Of a stretch of DNA of 64,000 nt, positions 52,131 to 61,261 are shown one piece after another. The stretch covers positions 124,001 to 188,000 of the forward strand of contig NZ_JBKOFW010000004.1 in assembly GCF_046764005.1 (NCBI RefSeq), in the 5' to 3' direction. The first letter of the stretch is position 1, and each line of letters starts with the position of its first letter. Origin of the DNA: Oryzobacter faecalis (lineage in GTDB: Bacteria > Actinomycetota > Actinomycetes > Actinomycetales > Dermatophilaceae). A program made the position numbers and the translations under genes. Under the pieces are notes generated by a model, which saw nothing but the letters and a program-made list of their open reading frames with translations, made no database searches and was not told where the DNA came from.

Positions 52131-54137
52131 TCAGACCCAGTCGACCTCGGCCGCGCCCCGTCCCTCGGCGAGGCGGGCGTACCCGGGGCCCCGGTCGAAG
52201 AACGGCTCGTCGCCGCGCCCGGCGCGCACCTCGGCGCGGAGGGCGTCGGAGGCGCCGGTGTCGATGACCGGCTCGTCCTTCGTCCCGCTCGCGACGACAC
52301 CGTAGTCGGCCCGCGCGCCCTCGAACGAGACCTTCCCCCACCGCAGGTCGCGCTCGACCTCGTCGTACGGCCGCTCGAGCGGGTCGCCCCAGCCGCCGCC
52401 TCCGGTCGTCCGGATCCGGATGACCTGGCCGGCCCTGACCGGCTCGGCGTCGGCGAGGGCCTCGACCGTGCGCTCGTCGGGGCCGCCGACGTCGATCGTC
52501 ACCTCGAAGGGCCGACCGGCCTTGCCGCCCTTGACACCCCAGCAGGCGAGGATGGAGCGGTCGGCGATCGACATGAAGTTGGCGTCCTGGAGCATCCGGA
52601 TGTGCTTCTCGTACCCGAGGCCGCCGCGGTGCCGCCCGGCACCACCGGAGTCGACCGCGAGGCCGAGGCGCTCGACGACGAACGGGAAGCGGCTCTCGGT
52701 GAACTCGGTCGGGAGGTTCCGCGAGTCGGGGACGACGTGGATGGTGTCCTCGCCGTCGGCGTAGTACCGACCGCCGGAGCCGCCGCCGAGCACCTCGCGC
52801 ATGAGGTAGTCGTTGCCGTCGCGGTCCTTGCCGTAGACGCCGGTGTAGCGGATGGTCTCCTGGTCGGCGGGCATCTGGCCGTCCACCGCCTTGGCCACGA
52901 CGCCGGCGAGGACGCCGAGGAGGCGGAGGATGACGAAGGTGCGCGCGTTGGTCGGGGCCGGGTAGATCGGGGTGAGCAGCGTGCCCTTCTCGGGGAACCT
53001 CATCTCGATGAGCGGCACGATGCCCTCGTTGACGTCGAGCTCGGCCATCCGCTCGGGGGTGTCGGCGAGGTTGCGCAGGATCGGCGCGAGCCACTTCTTG
53101 AGGAAGTTGCCGCCCACGTAGTCGCCACAGTGGTTGATCGGGCCCTTGGCCTGCTTGCTCGTGCCGGTGAAGTCGATGACGAGCTTCGGGCCGCCGTCGC
53201 CGGGGCCGGGGCCGCCGGTCGAGGTCTTGGTCAGGGTGATCCGCTGGGTGTGCAGCTGCGGCTCGTCGACCCCGTCGTGCTCGGCGTAGTCCTCCCAGAC
53301 GTAGGTGCCGTCGGGGATCTTGCTGAGGATCTCGCGACGGTAGGTCTCGGTCGTCGCGTCGAGGATGGCGTCGAAGGCGGCCTCGATGGTGTCGCGGCCG
53401 TAGCGGGTGAAGAGCTCGGAGAGGCGGCGCGCGCCCATGAGGCAGGCCGAGCACTCGGCGTCGAGGTCGGCCGCGAGGCTGTCGGGCATCCGGCTGTTGC
53501 GCGTCATGATCCGCAGCGCCGCCCTGTTCGGCACACCGGCGTCCCAGAGCTTGATCGGGGGGACCGACAGGCCCTCCTCGAACACCGTGCGGGCGTTGCT
53601 CGGCATCGACCCGGGGACCGCGCCGCCGATGTCGTCGTGGTGGCCGAAGGCCTGGACGAACGCGACGACCTCGCCCTCGTGGAAGACCGGGACGGTGACG
53701 CAGAGATCGGGGAGGTGGCCGATGCCGCCCTCCGACTCGTACACGTCGTTGTGGAAGAAGACGTCGCCCTCACGCATCTCCGACAGCGGGAAGTCGCGCA
53801 CGATCGGGTGCACGAGAGCCGAGTACGAGCGTCCGGTGAGCTTGCGCAGCTGTCGGTCGTGGATGCCGGCGCGGAAGTCGTGGGCGTCGCGGATCATGGG
53901 CGAGCGAGAGGTCCGCGCGATGGCGGTCTCGACCTCCATCTCGACCGACGCCAGGGTGCCCTGGACGATCTCGACGAGGATCGGGTCGACCTCGCTGCCG
54001 ACCGGGGTGAGGCGGTTGCCGTGCTCGTAGGACGTCGGGAGGCCGGCCGGGTTGGCGGGGGCGCCATCGGCCCCACCCGGGGCGCTGCCCGAGGTGGCGA
54101 CGGGGGCGACGTTCTGGCGGATCATCGGGCCGCACAT
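52131..54137 (-). CDS. hyuB: Hydantoinase B / N-methylhydantoinase (5-oxoprolinase-like) beta subunit
   Basis: 668 residues; the length is slightly above the usual 520-600 because of a 45-residue N-terminal leader. HyuB-family blocks: VDPILVEIVQGTLASVEMEVE, RDAHDFRAGIHD, NDVYESEGGIGHLPD, FGHHDDIGG, DFTGTSKQAKGPIN and a C-terminal RTTGGGGWGDPLERP. With HyuA it forms an ATP-dependent amidohydrolase that opens five-membered cyclic amides such as hydantoins, N-methylhydantoin or 5-oxoproline (the acetophenone carboxylase family is also homologous). Start ATG lies one base after the hyuA stop. Confidence 0.88.
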   Translation of the reverse strand: MCGPMIRQNVAPVATSGSAPGGADGAPANPAGLPTSYEHGNRLTPVGSEVDPILVEIVQGTLASVEMEVETAIARTSRSPMIRDAHDFRAGIHDRQLRKLTGRSYSALVHPIVRDFPLSEMREGDVFFHNDVYESEGGIGHLPDLCVTVPVFHEGEVVAFVQAFGHHDDIGGAVPGSMPSNARTVFEEGLSVPPIKLWDAGVPNRAALRIMTRNSRMPDSLAADLDAECSACLMGARRLSELFTRYGRDTIEAAFDAILDATTETYRREILSKIPDGTYVWEDYAEHDGVDEPQLHTQRITLTKTSTGGPGPGDGGPKLVIDFTGTSKQAKGPINHCGDYVGGNFLKKWLAPILRNLADTPERMAELDVNEGIVPLIEMRFPEKGTLLTPIYPAPTNARTFVILRLLGVLAGVVAKAVDGQMPADQETIRYTGVYGKDRDGNDYLMREVLGGGSGGRYYADGEDTIHVVPDSRNLPTEFTESRFPFVVERLGLAVDSGGAGRHRGGLGYEKHIRMLQDANFMSIADRSILACWGVKGGKAGRPFEVTIDVGGPDERTVEALADAEPVRAGQVIRIRTTGGGGWGDPLERPYDEVERDLRWGKVSFEGARADYGVVASGTKDEPVIDTGASDALRAEVRAGRGDEPFFDRGPGYARLAEGRGAAEVDWV

Positions 54138-54138
54138 G

Positions 54139-56355
54139 TCAGGCCTCCTTCGTGACGACGAGGTTGCCGAACGCGTCGACGCGCACGGAGAACCCGGGGT
54201 GGATCGGGACGGTCGAGCCGAACTCCTCGACGATCGCCGGACCGGTGAAGGTGTCGCCGGCCCGCAGGTCGGGGCGCCAGTAGACGTCGGTCGTGACGTG
54301 TCCCTGGTCGGCGTCGAAGCAGACCTGCCGACTGGATCGCGGGGTGAGGGCGCCGCCGCCCACACCGTCCTGGGACAAGATCGCCCTATTGGTCGATTCC
54401 TGCACACCGTCCTGGGACAAGATCGCCCTATTGGTCGATTCCTGCACACCGTCCTGGGACAAGATCGCCCCAGTGGGCGAATCTGACCCACGGCTGGGGA
54501 CCTCGCGGAGCTCGGGACGGGTGATCGGGCCGACGCCGGTGACGCGGAGGTTGACCCACTCGACCTGCTGCGTCGGGTCGTGGCGGAAGTCGTAGCCGTA
54601 GAGCTGGCGGTGCTCGTCGTGGAACCGGTCGGCGACGGCCGTGGCGAACGCCTCGTCGACCCGGCCGGTGCCCGCGGGCACGCGCACCTCGTACGCCTGG
54701 CCGAAGTAGCGCAGGTCGGCCGTGCGGACGTACTGGTGGTCCTCGCGGGCGAACCCCTCGGCGTCGAGCGCGGCCGCGGCCTTGGCGGTCAGCTCGTCGA
54801 GGACCTTCTCGACGGCCCCGTGGTCGAGGCTCGCGTGCCGCGCGACGTGGGTCTGCACGTAGTCGTTCTTGACGTCGACGGTGAGCAGCCCGAACGCGCT
54901 GACGTTGCCCGGGTTCTGCGGCACGACGACACCGGCGAGGTCGAGGATGTCGACGAGCCGGCAGGCCAGCAGCGAGCCGGAGCCGCCGAAGGTCGTCAGC
55001 ATGAAGTCGCGGACGTCGAGGCCGCGCTTGACCGACACCTGCCGCAGCGCGTTGGCCTGGTTCCACGCCGAGATCTCGAGGATGCCCGTCGCGCAGCGCT
55101 CGAGGTCGAGCCCGAGCCGCTGCGCGAGGGCCTCGATGCCGGCGCGGGCCGCACCGACGTCGAGGGGGATCTCGCCGCCGAGCAGGTGCGGGGGGATCCG
55201 GCCGAGGACGACGTGCGCGTCGGTGATGGTCGGCTCGGTGCCGCCCTTGGCGTAGCAGAGCGGCCCGGGGTCGGCGCCGGCCGACTGCGGGCCGACCTTG
55301 AGGGCGCCCTCCGGGGAGACCCACGCGATCGAGCCGCCGCCCGCGCCGACGGTGACGACGTCGATCATCGGGATCTTGCTCGGGTAGGCGCCGACCGAAC
55401 CCTCGGTCGTGAGGGTCGGCTCGCCGTCGAGGACGACCGACACGTCGGTCGAGGTGCCGCCGCCGTCACAGGTGAGGACCTTGTCGAACCCGGCCCGGCG
55501 GGCGATGAGCGCGGCGCCGAGGGCGCCGGCCGCCGGACCCGAGAGGACCGTCGTGATCGGCTGGTGCACGACCTCGTCGGCGGAGAGGACGCCGCCGTTG
55601 GACTTCATGACGTAGAAGGGGATCGGACGTCCGCCGGTGAAGCCGTCGAGGCGCTCGTGGATGTTCGTGACGTACCGCGACACGTTGGGCTTGACGGCCG
55701 CGTCGACGAGCGTCGTCATCGAGCGCTCGTACTCGCGGTACTCGCGCAGCACCTCCGAGCTGATCGAGACGACCGCCTCGGGGTGCTCGCGGCGCAGGAC
55801 CTCACGCATCGCGAGCTCGTGCTCGTCGTTGGCGTAGGCGTGGAGCAGGCAGACGCCGATCGTCGTGATGCCGCGGTCCCTGAACCAGTGGGCGGCGGCG
55901 ACGGCGCTGGCCTCGTCGAACGGGCGGATCTCGTTGCCCTCGAAGTCCATCCGGCCGCCGATGGTGCGGACGTGGTCGGCCGCGACGATGCGCGGTGGCT
56001 TGACCCAGAAGTAGGAGTTGCCGTAGCCGTCGGGGACGGCCTGACGGGCGATCTCGAGCATGAACTCGTAGCCCTCGGTCGTGACGAAGCCGAGCCGCTC
56101 GACCTTGCCCTCGAGGAGCTTGTTCGTCGCGACCGTCGTCCCGTGGCAGACGGCGGTGATGTCGTCACCGCCCGCCCCCATGACCCCGAGGATCTTCTCG
56201 ATCCCGGCGATGAACCCGTCCGCGGGGTTCGAGGGCGTGCTGGGGGTCTTCGTCGTGACGAGCTCGCCGGTGTCCTCGTCGAAGGCGACCACGTCGGTGA
56301 ACGTGCCGCCGGTGTCGATCCCGACCCGGATCCGTCGCTGTGTCTGCTCGGCCAT
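54139..56355 (-). CDS. hyuA: Hydantoinase A / N-methylhydantoinase (5-oxoprolinase-like) alpha subunit with internal tandem repeat
   Basis: 738 residues. The actin-like ATPase starts GIDTGGTFTDV (about 13-23), with CHGTTVATNKLLEG, LSGPAAGALGA, CDGGGTSTDVS and VGAGGGSIAWV following; the HyuA C-terminal beta domain ends PGFSVRVDAFGNLVV. Residues about 624-665 are three copies of a 14-residue unit (AILSQDG plus VQESTNR), placed between the two C-terminal parts and absent from typical family members. They come from the 42-base DNA repeat at 54361-54486. With HyuB it hydrolyses cyclic imide or amide bonds using ATP. First gene of hyuA-hyuB-NmrA. Confidence 0.87.
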   Translation of the reverse strand: MAEQTQRRIRVGIDTGGTFTDVVAFDEDTGELVTTKTPSTPSNPADGFIAGIEKILGVMGAGGDDITAVCHGTTVATNKLLEGKVERLGFVTTEGYEFMLEIARQAVPDGYGNSYFWVKPPRIVAADHVRTIGGRMDFEGNEIRPFDEASAVAAAHWFRDRGITTIGVCLLHAYANDEHELAMREVLRREHPEAVVSISSEVLREYREYERSMTTLVDAAVKPNVSRYVTNIHERLDGFTGGRPIPFYVMKSNGGVLSADEVVHQPITTVLSGPAAGALGAALIARRAGFDKVLTCDGGGTSTDVSVVLDGEPTLTTEGSVGAYPSKIPMIDVVTVGAGGGSIAWVSPEGALKVGPQSAGADPGPLCYAKGGTEPTITDAHVVLGRIPPHLLGGEIPLDVGAARAGIEALAQRLGLDLERCATGILEISAWNQANALRQVSVKRGLDVRDFMLTTFGGSGSLLACRLVDILDLAGVVVPQNPGNVSAFGLLTVDVKNDYVQTHVARHASLDHGAVEKVLDELTAKAAAALDAEGFAREDHQYVRTADLRYFGQAYEVRVPAGTGRVDEAFATAVADRFHDEHRQLYGYDFRHDPTQQVEWVNLRVTGVGPITRPELREVPSRGSDSPTGAILSQDGVQESTNRAILSQDGVQESTNRAILSQDGVGGGALTPRSSRQVCFDADQGHVTTDVYWRPDLRAGDTFTGPAIVEEFGSTVPIHPGFSVRVDAFGNLVVTKEA
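54361..54486. repeat. 42-bp tandem repeat inside hyuA
   Basis: Two identical copies (54361-54402, 54403-54444) opening CACACCGTCCTGGGACAAGA and ending GGTCGATTCCTG, and a third diverged after its first 26 bases (54445-54486). The units are multiples of three and open in the hyuA frame. They are clearly less GC-rich than the gene and include codons rare here (ATA-, AAT-type triplets), suggesting insertion of a foreign repeat. Confidence 0.9.
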
Positions 56356-56387
56356 GGCCACGATCCAACCCGGTGGCCGGGACCGAT

Positions 56388-56395
56388 GCGTTGTC
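56388..56395 (-). promoter_or_regulatory. GCGTTGTC motif upstream of hyuA
   Basis: Same octamer as upstream of arcC (46128-46135), 33 bases before the hyuA start; see that entry for the shared spacing to a -10-like hexamer. Confidence 0.3.
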
Positions 56396-56446
56396 AGGAT
56401 CTGCCGACGGAATCGTGGTTCCCCGTCCGTTCTTGCCACCAGACGG

Positions 56447-56481
56447 CGACGCCCGCCGACCGGAGGGGCCGGCGGGCGTCG
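56447..56481 (-). terminator. Terminator of the NfeD-flotillin operon
   Basis: Perfect 12-base arms CGACGCCCGCCG (56447-56458) and complement (56470-56481), loop 11, 17 bases after the flotillin-like gene stop in the minus direction. Confidence 0.7.
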
Positions 56482-56497
56482 AACGCTCCCGCGGGTC

Positions 56498-58054
56498 TCA
56501 GGCCTTGGCGGCCGGCTCGCCGTCGAGGGCGGCCGGGGACGTGGCCGGAGTGGTCGCCGGGGCGACCGGTCCGGAGCCCTCGGTGTAGCGCGCGAGGAGC
56601 GCCTGGAGGTCGACGCCCGTCGTGCTCTTGAGCATCGCCAGTGTCTGGGTGAGGTTGTCCGTGACCTGCTTGGGGAGGGCGGCGGCGCCGTCGGTGGAGA
56701 TGACGGTCAGCTGGTCGATGGCCGCCATCGGTGCGGCGACCTCCCTGGCGACCTTCGGCAGCACCTCGACGAGCATCTGGAGGACGGCCGCCTCGTTGTA
56801 GCGGGCGAACGCGTCGGCGCGCTTGTTCATCGCCTCGGCCTCGGCCTGGCCCGTCGCGAGGATCGCGCTGGCCTGGGCCTCGCCCTCGGCGCGCACCGCC
56901 TCGGCCTGCGCGACACGCAGTGCCTTGTCGGCCTCACCGCGGCGGGAGCCCTCGATGGCCTCGGCGTCGGCGAGCGCGGAGCGGCGCGCCTTCTCGGCCT
57001 CACCGGTGAGCCGGGCCTTCTCGGCGTCGGCCTGGGCGGCGGCGATGGCGGCGGCCTTGCGGGCGTCGGCCTCGGCGATGGCCGCGTTGCGGGCGCCCTC
57101 GGCCTCCTGCTCGACGCGGTACCGCTCGGCGTCGGCCGGCTTGCGGACCTCGGTGTCGAGCTGGCGCTCCTTGAGCGCGGCCTGCCGGACGGCGACCTTC
57201 TCCTGCTCGGCGAGGATCGCCTGGTCGCGGTCGGCCTGGGCGAGCGGGCCGGCGGAGGCGGCCTGCGCCTGCGCGGCGTCGGTCTCGGCCTTGATCTCCG
57301 ACTGCTTCAGCGCGAGCTGGCGCTGGGCGATGGCGATCTCCTGCTCGGCCGCGAGGCGGGCCTGCTCGGCGGCCTGGCGGGCGTTCGCCTCGGCGATGGC
57401 GGCGACCTGCCCCACCTTGGCGGCCTCGGGACGGCCGAGGTCGGCGAGGTAGCTGCCGTCGTCGGTGATGTCCTGGATCTGGAAGGTGTCGAGGACGAGG
57501 CCCTGGCCGGTCAGCGAGGTCTCGGACTCGTCGGCCACCCGCTGGGCGAACGCCGCCCGGTCGCGGATGATCTGCTCGACGGTCAGCGAGCCGACGATGG
57601 AGCGCAGCGACCCGGCGAGGGTCTCCTGGGTGAAGGTCTCGATCTCGCCCTGCTGGGTGAGGAAGCGCTGGGCGGCGGCGCGGATGGAGTCCTCGTGGCC
57701 GCCGACCTTGACGATGGCGACGCCGTCGAGGTTGAGCTTGACGCCCTGCCCCGAGACCGCCCCGCGGATCTGCACCATGATGCGGCGGCTCGACAGGTCG
57801 AGGATGTGCAGCCGCTGGACGAACGGCACGACGAAGATGCCGCCACCCATGACGACCTTCTGGCCGGACAGGTCGGTCGACACCTCACCCGTCTCGGGGT
57901 TCTTCACCTCCTTGCCCTTGCGGCCGGTGACGATGAAGGCCTCGTTGGGCCCTGCGACGCGGTACCTCGAGGCGATGACGAGCCCGAGGAGGACGAGCAG
58001 GAGGACGAGCCCCAGGACGGCGATGAGCGCGACGGGGATGTCGAACCCGAACAT
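56498..58054 (-). CDS. Flotillin-like SPFH/band-7 membrane protein
   Basis: 518 residues. An N-terminal transmembrane segment (about 7-28) is followed by the SPFH domain (about 35-200: PNEAFIVTGRKG, GGGIFVVPFVQR, LDTFQIQDITDDGSYL). A long Ala/Glu/Lys/Arg coiled coil (about 215-420) and a C-terminal oligomerisation region follow. Flotillins organise membrane microdomains and pair with NfeD proteins. It lies 106 bases downstream of the NfeD-like gene and is probably co-transcribed. Nothing links it directly to the catabolic genes around it. Confidence 0.9.
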   Translation of the reverse strand: MFGFDIPVALIAVLGLVLLLVLLGLVIASRYRVAGPNEAFIVTGRKGKEVKNPETGEVSTDLSGQKVVMGGGIFVVPFVQRLHILDLSSRRIMVQIRGAVSGQGVKLNLDGVAIVKVGGHEDSIRAAAQRFLTQQGEIETFTQETLAGSLRSIVGSLTVEQIIRDRAAFAQRVADESETSLTGQGLVLDTFQIQDITDDGSYLADLGRPEAAKVGQVAAIAEANARQAAEQARLAAEQEIAIAQRQLALKQSEIKAETDAAQAQAASAGPLAQADRDQAILAEQEKVAVRQAALKERQLDTEVRKPADAERYRVEQEAEGARNAAIAEADARKAAAIAAAQADAEKARLTGEAEKARRSALADAEAIEGSRRGEADKALRVAQAEAVRAEGEAQASAILATGQAEAEAMNKRADAFARYNEAAVLQMLVEVLPKVAREVAAPMAAIDQLTVISTDGAAALPKQVTDNLTQTLAMLKSTTGVDLQALLARYTEGSGPVAPATTPATSPAALDGEPAAKA

Positions 58055-58160
58055 GTCTGCCTGGCCTTTCCCGGCGCCGGTGGGCGCCCGTGTGCGTGGA
58101 GTGTGCGTGGTGGACGTCGCCGGCAGGTCGCCGGTTCCGCCGCGAGGAGCGGGTGCGGCC

Positions 58161-58658
58161 TCAGCCCTCGTTCCGCGCGACGCGGACCGAGGTGGGGCTG
58201 AGGACGCTCGTGACGACGACCGCGGTGCCGCTTGGCAGCGGTTCGTCGGCCCGGGCGTTGAGCCGCGTGATGTGGCCGGCCGCGACGACGTTGACCATCC
58301 CGAAGCCGTCGGCGGGCACCGGTTCGACGACCGTGCCGCGGAGCCCGACGAGCCCGCGGCTGCTGACGTTCGACTCGTCGCCGCCGCGCATGAGGCGCTT
58401 GCTCGCCTGTCCCGCACCGACGCCGACGACCGCACCGGCGACGAGGCCGGACAGCAGCGTGACCGCGGAGGACGCCCCCGTGTCGGCGACGAGGGCGCCG
58501 ACGAAGCCGAACGCGGCGAGGAAACCGGCGACGGCCAGGCCGGAGAGGAGGTCGGGCCCCACCCCGTCGAGGAACCCGTCGACGACGTCGCCCGCGAGGA
58601 GCGAGACGAGGAGCAGCAGGATGCCGATCCCCCCGACGACGAGCAGCGTGGCCTGCAT
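58161..58658 (-). CDS. NfeD-like membrane protein with C-terminal OB-fold
   Basis: 165 residues from ATG 58658 with a strong AAGGAG site. Two or three transmembrane helices (about 3-22, 36-56, 62-82), then a small beta-barrel domain (about 100-165) with GLVGLRGTVVEPV, the NfeD OB-fold signature. It matches the short NfeD form without the serine protease domain. It pairs with the flotillin-like gene downstream, the classic SPFH/NfeD combination. Confidence 0.82.
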   Translation of the reverse strand: MQATLLVVGGIGILLLLVSLLAGDVVDGFLDGVGPDLLSGLAVAGFLAAFGFVGALVADTGASSAVTLLSGLVAGAVVGVGAGQASKRLMRGGDESNVSSRGLVGLRGTVVEPVPADGFGMVNVVAAGHITRLNARADEPLPSGTAVVVTSVLSPTSVRVARNEG

Positions 58659-58923
58659 CCGGTCTCCTTCTGCGTGGTCCGCTGGCGCGGACGCCGGGTC
58701 CCCCCGGACCCGGTGCCGCGAGCCTAGACGGTCCGGGCTGCACGGCACAGGGACTTCACCGGACCCGCCCGGCGGGGTCACCCGGCATCGGCTGCACGGA
58801 CACGGTCGCCGGCCTGCGGATCGACCCGCTCGAGGGGAACGACCTCGGTTTCCAGGTCCTCGGCCCCGAGGACCTCGGCGGAGGGTCTGGCCAGCCGCCA
58901 CCGCGAGTGGGACGGTGGGAGGC

Positions 58924-59697
58924 GTGTTCGTCGACGCGGCCTCCTACGAGCGGTTCATGGGGCGGTGGAGCGCCGTGCTGGCCCCCGGTTTCCTCGACGC
59001 GGTGGACCTCGGTGACGGCCACGGCGTCGTCGTCGACGTGGGGTGCGGCACGGGGAACCTGGCGTCGGCGGTGCTCGACCGGTGGCCCGACGCGTCCGTC
59101 GTGGGCGTCGACCCCTCGGAGGCCTTCGTCGAGTCGGCGCGAAGACGGTTCGGCGACAGTGGGTTCCGCGGCGAGGTCGGGTACGCCGCGGCCCTGCCGC
59201 TGCCTGACGCCGCCGCCGACGCCACCCTCGCGCTGCTCGTCCTCAACTTCCTTCCCGACCCGGCGGCCGGTGTCGCCGACATGCGACGGGTCACGCGACC
59301 CGGTGGCGTCGTCGGCGCCACCGTCTGGGACTACGGCGGCGGGATGGCGATGCTGCGGACCTACTGGGACGCCGCAGCCGCGGTGCGCCCGGACGCCGCG
59401 GCCGTCGACGAGGCGCTCGCGAGCCCGGCGCGCGCGGGTGGCATCGAGGCGCTGTTCGCGGGAGCCGGGCTGACCGACGTGCGGGGCGGCCTCCTCGAGG
59501 TCGGGATGCGGTTCGAGACCTTCGACGACTACTGGCGCCCCTTCCTCCTCGGCATCGGTCCTGCCGGCGACTTCACCCGGGCGCTCGACGACGCAGGGCG
59601 CGAGGCGCTGCGGGCCGAGCTGCTCCGCCGCCTGGGCGACGGCCCGGTCGAGATGACGTCCACGGCCCGGTGGGTCCGTGGTCTCGTCCCCGCCTGA
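58924..59697 (+). CDS. Class I SAM-dependent methyltransferase
   Basis: 257 residues if started at GTG 58924 (a GTG three codons upstream is equally possible). Motif I VVDVGCGTGN (about 36-45), acidic strand-2 end GVDPSEAF, motif post-I and a LNFLPDP segment near 105 fit the UbiE/Methyltransf_11 type. An N-terminal YERFMGRWS segment is typical of a common actinobacterial subfamily of unknown substrate. It is alone on the plus strand between two minus-strand operons. Confidence 0.8.
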   Translation: MFVDAASYERFMGRWSAVLAPGFLDAVDLGDGHGVVVDVGCGTGNLASAVLDRWPDASVVGVDPSEAFVESARRRFGDSGFRGEVGYAAALPLPDAAADATLALLVLNFLPDPAAGVADMRRVTRPGGVVGATVWDYGGGMAMLRTYWDAAAAVRPDAAAVDEALASPARAGGIEALFAGAGLTDVRGGLLEVGMRFETFDDYWRPFLLGIGPAGDFTRALDDAGREALRAELLRRLGDGPVEMTSTARWVRGLVPA

Positions 59698-59705
59698 GCC
59701 GGGGG

Positions 59706-60605
59706 TCAGCCGTGGGGGAACGACGTCTTCGCTGGCCCCTCGAGCTCCTCGCGGTGGTTGCGGATGAGGTCGAGGTTGCGGTCGCGCAGGTGGTCGAAGC
59801 CCTGGGCGATGTTCGACCCGGGCGTGAGCGACGACAGCGCCTCCGCGGGGTCGAGGCGGGCCGACACCCATCCCTCGTGCGTCGCGGCCTTCGCGACGAT
59901 GTGGCCGATCGGCGTGACGATGTGGCTGTTGCCGAAGTAGAGGACGCCGGCCGGGTCGGCCCCGACGGCGTTGGCGCCGACGACGAAGACGTGGTTGTCG
60001 TACGCGCGCGCCCGCGAGGTCAGCTCCCAGAGGTCGGCGGACCGCAGCAGCGCCGACGGGCGGGCGATGACCTCGGCCCCCTGGACGGCCTGGATGCGGC
60101 ACAGCTCGGGGTAGTCCCCGTCGAAGCAGATGATCATGCCGATGCGCCCGAGCTCGGTGTCGCACACCGTGACCGTGTCACCAGGCGTGACCCAGCCGCC
60201 CCCGCCGACGCCCTCGGAGAAGAACGGGTGCGTCTTTCGGTAGACGCCCAGGACCTCGCCCTTCGGGTCGATGAGCACCGAGCTGTTGTGGACGACCGCG
60301 GGGGCGGGGCCGCGCTCGTACGTGCCGGCGACGAGGTGGATGCCGAGCTCGGCGGCGACGTCGCGCAGCGGCTCGACGACCGGGCCGGGCAGCTCGGAGA
60401 CCAGCTCCCAGAGCTCCTCGGTGGGGATGCCGGGCGTGAAGCCGGTCGTGGCCGACTCGGGGAGGACGACGAGCTCGGCACCGGTGGCCTCGACGCACCG
60501 GCGCGTGAAGTCGACGAGCTTGTCGAGGTTGGCCGCCACGGCGGCCGCCGTCAGCGGGCCGGGGACGGGCGCGACCTGCACGGCCGCGGCGGTGAATGCG
60601 CGCAT
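59706..60605 (-). CDS. Carbon-nitrogen hydrolase (nitrilase superfamily, ureidopropionase/carbamoylase-like)
   Basis: 299 residues with the full catalytic triad: Glu50 (LPES), Lys124 (YRKTHPF) and Cys160 (IICFDGDYPE). The family hydrolyses amides, ureido acids and nitriles; members of this length include N-carbamoyl amino acid amidohydrolases and beta-ureidopropionase. It is the last gene of the molybdenum-hydroxylase operon (start overlaps coxG stop, TGATG), so an amide or ureido intermediate of the same pathway is the likely substrate. Confidence 0.87.
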   Translation of the reverse strand: MRAFTAAAVQVAPVPGPLTAAAVAANLDKLVDFTRRCVEATGAELVVLPESATTGFTPGIPTEELWELVSELPGPVVEPLRDVAAELGIHLVAGTYERGPAPAVVHNSSVLIDPKGEVLGVYRKTHPFFSEGVGGGGWVTPGDTVTVCDTELGRIGMIICFDGDYPELCRIQAVQGAEVIARPSALLRSADLWELTSRARAYDNHVFVVGANAVGADPAGVLYFGNSHIVTPIGHIVAKAATHEGWVSARLDPAEALSSLTPGSNIAQGFDHLRDRNLDLIRNHREELEGPAKTSFPHG

Positions 60606-61261
60606 CAGGGTCTCCTTGCGGCGATCCGGGCGCCGAGCGCGACGCCCGCAAGAGCAAGGATCCCACCGACGAGGACCCCCAGGGCGAACCCGGCACCGGA
60701 GTCCAGGCCGAGGTTGGCGGTGGCCGTGGCGTTCGCCGAGCGGCCGGCGTAGACGGGTGCGCCCGCAGCCGTCGTGGCCGGGGCACCCGCCGCGGCAGGT
60801 TCGCCGGCGACGGGCGCTCCACCCGTGGCGATGTCGCGGTCGAGCGCGACGAAGAACTGGCCGGCCATCTTCTTCGTCACGCCTGCGAGCATCCGCTGGC
60901 CGACGCCGCCGATGGCACCACCGACCGAGGCGTCCGCGTCGTAGCTGAGCTCGGTGCCCCCGGCGGGGGAGGGCGCGAGCCGCACCTTGACGTCGGCGTC
61001 GATGGTTCCCGGCGCGCCGGCGCCGGACGCCTTCATCGTCAGCGACGACGGGGTCACCTTGTCGGAGAGTGAGACCTCACCGGCATAGGTGCCCTTGATG
61101 GCGGCGACGCCCGCCGTGACCGACATCGCGTACCGGTCGTCGCCGACGGTCGTCAGGGACTCGCATCCGGGGATGCAGCGGGCGAGGACGGCGGGGTCCT
61201 GGATCGCCTCCCAGACCCTCTCGACGGGGGCGTCGAGGGTGGAGCTGCCGGAGATCTTCAT
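60605..61261 (-). CDS. coxG: CoxG-like SRPBCC protein with C-terminal membrane anchor
   Basis: 218 residues. SRPBCC/CoxG domain 1-about 145 (MKISGSSTLDAPVERVW, IPGCESLT, GVGQRMLAGVTKKMAGQFF), a Pro/Ala-rich linker (about 150-185), and a terminal transmembrane helix (about 192-215). CoxG anchors molybdenum hydroxylase to the membrane and helps connect it to the quinone pool. Overlaps the large subunit gene (ATGA). Confidence 0.87.
   Translation of the reverse strand: MKISGSSTLDAPVERVWEAIQDPAVLARCIPGCESLTTVGDDRYAMSVTAGVAAIKGTYAGEVSLSDKVTPSSLTMKASGAGAPGTIDADVKVRLAPSPAGGTELSYDADASVGGAIGGVGQRMLAGVTKKMAGQFFVALDRDIATGGAPVAGEPAAAGAPATTAAGAPVYAGRSANATATANLGLDSGAGFALGVLVGGILALAGVALGARIAARRP

Noticed and set aside
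58778..58917. A high-GC3 open stretch upstream of the methyltransferase that reads like a protein fragment (around DTVAGLRIDPLEGNDLGFQV).
   Set aside because: Too short, without a start or homology I can name; could be a degraded gene end but not supportable as a feature.
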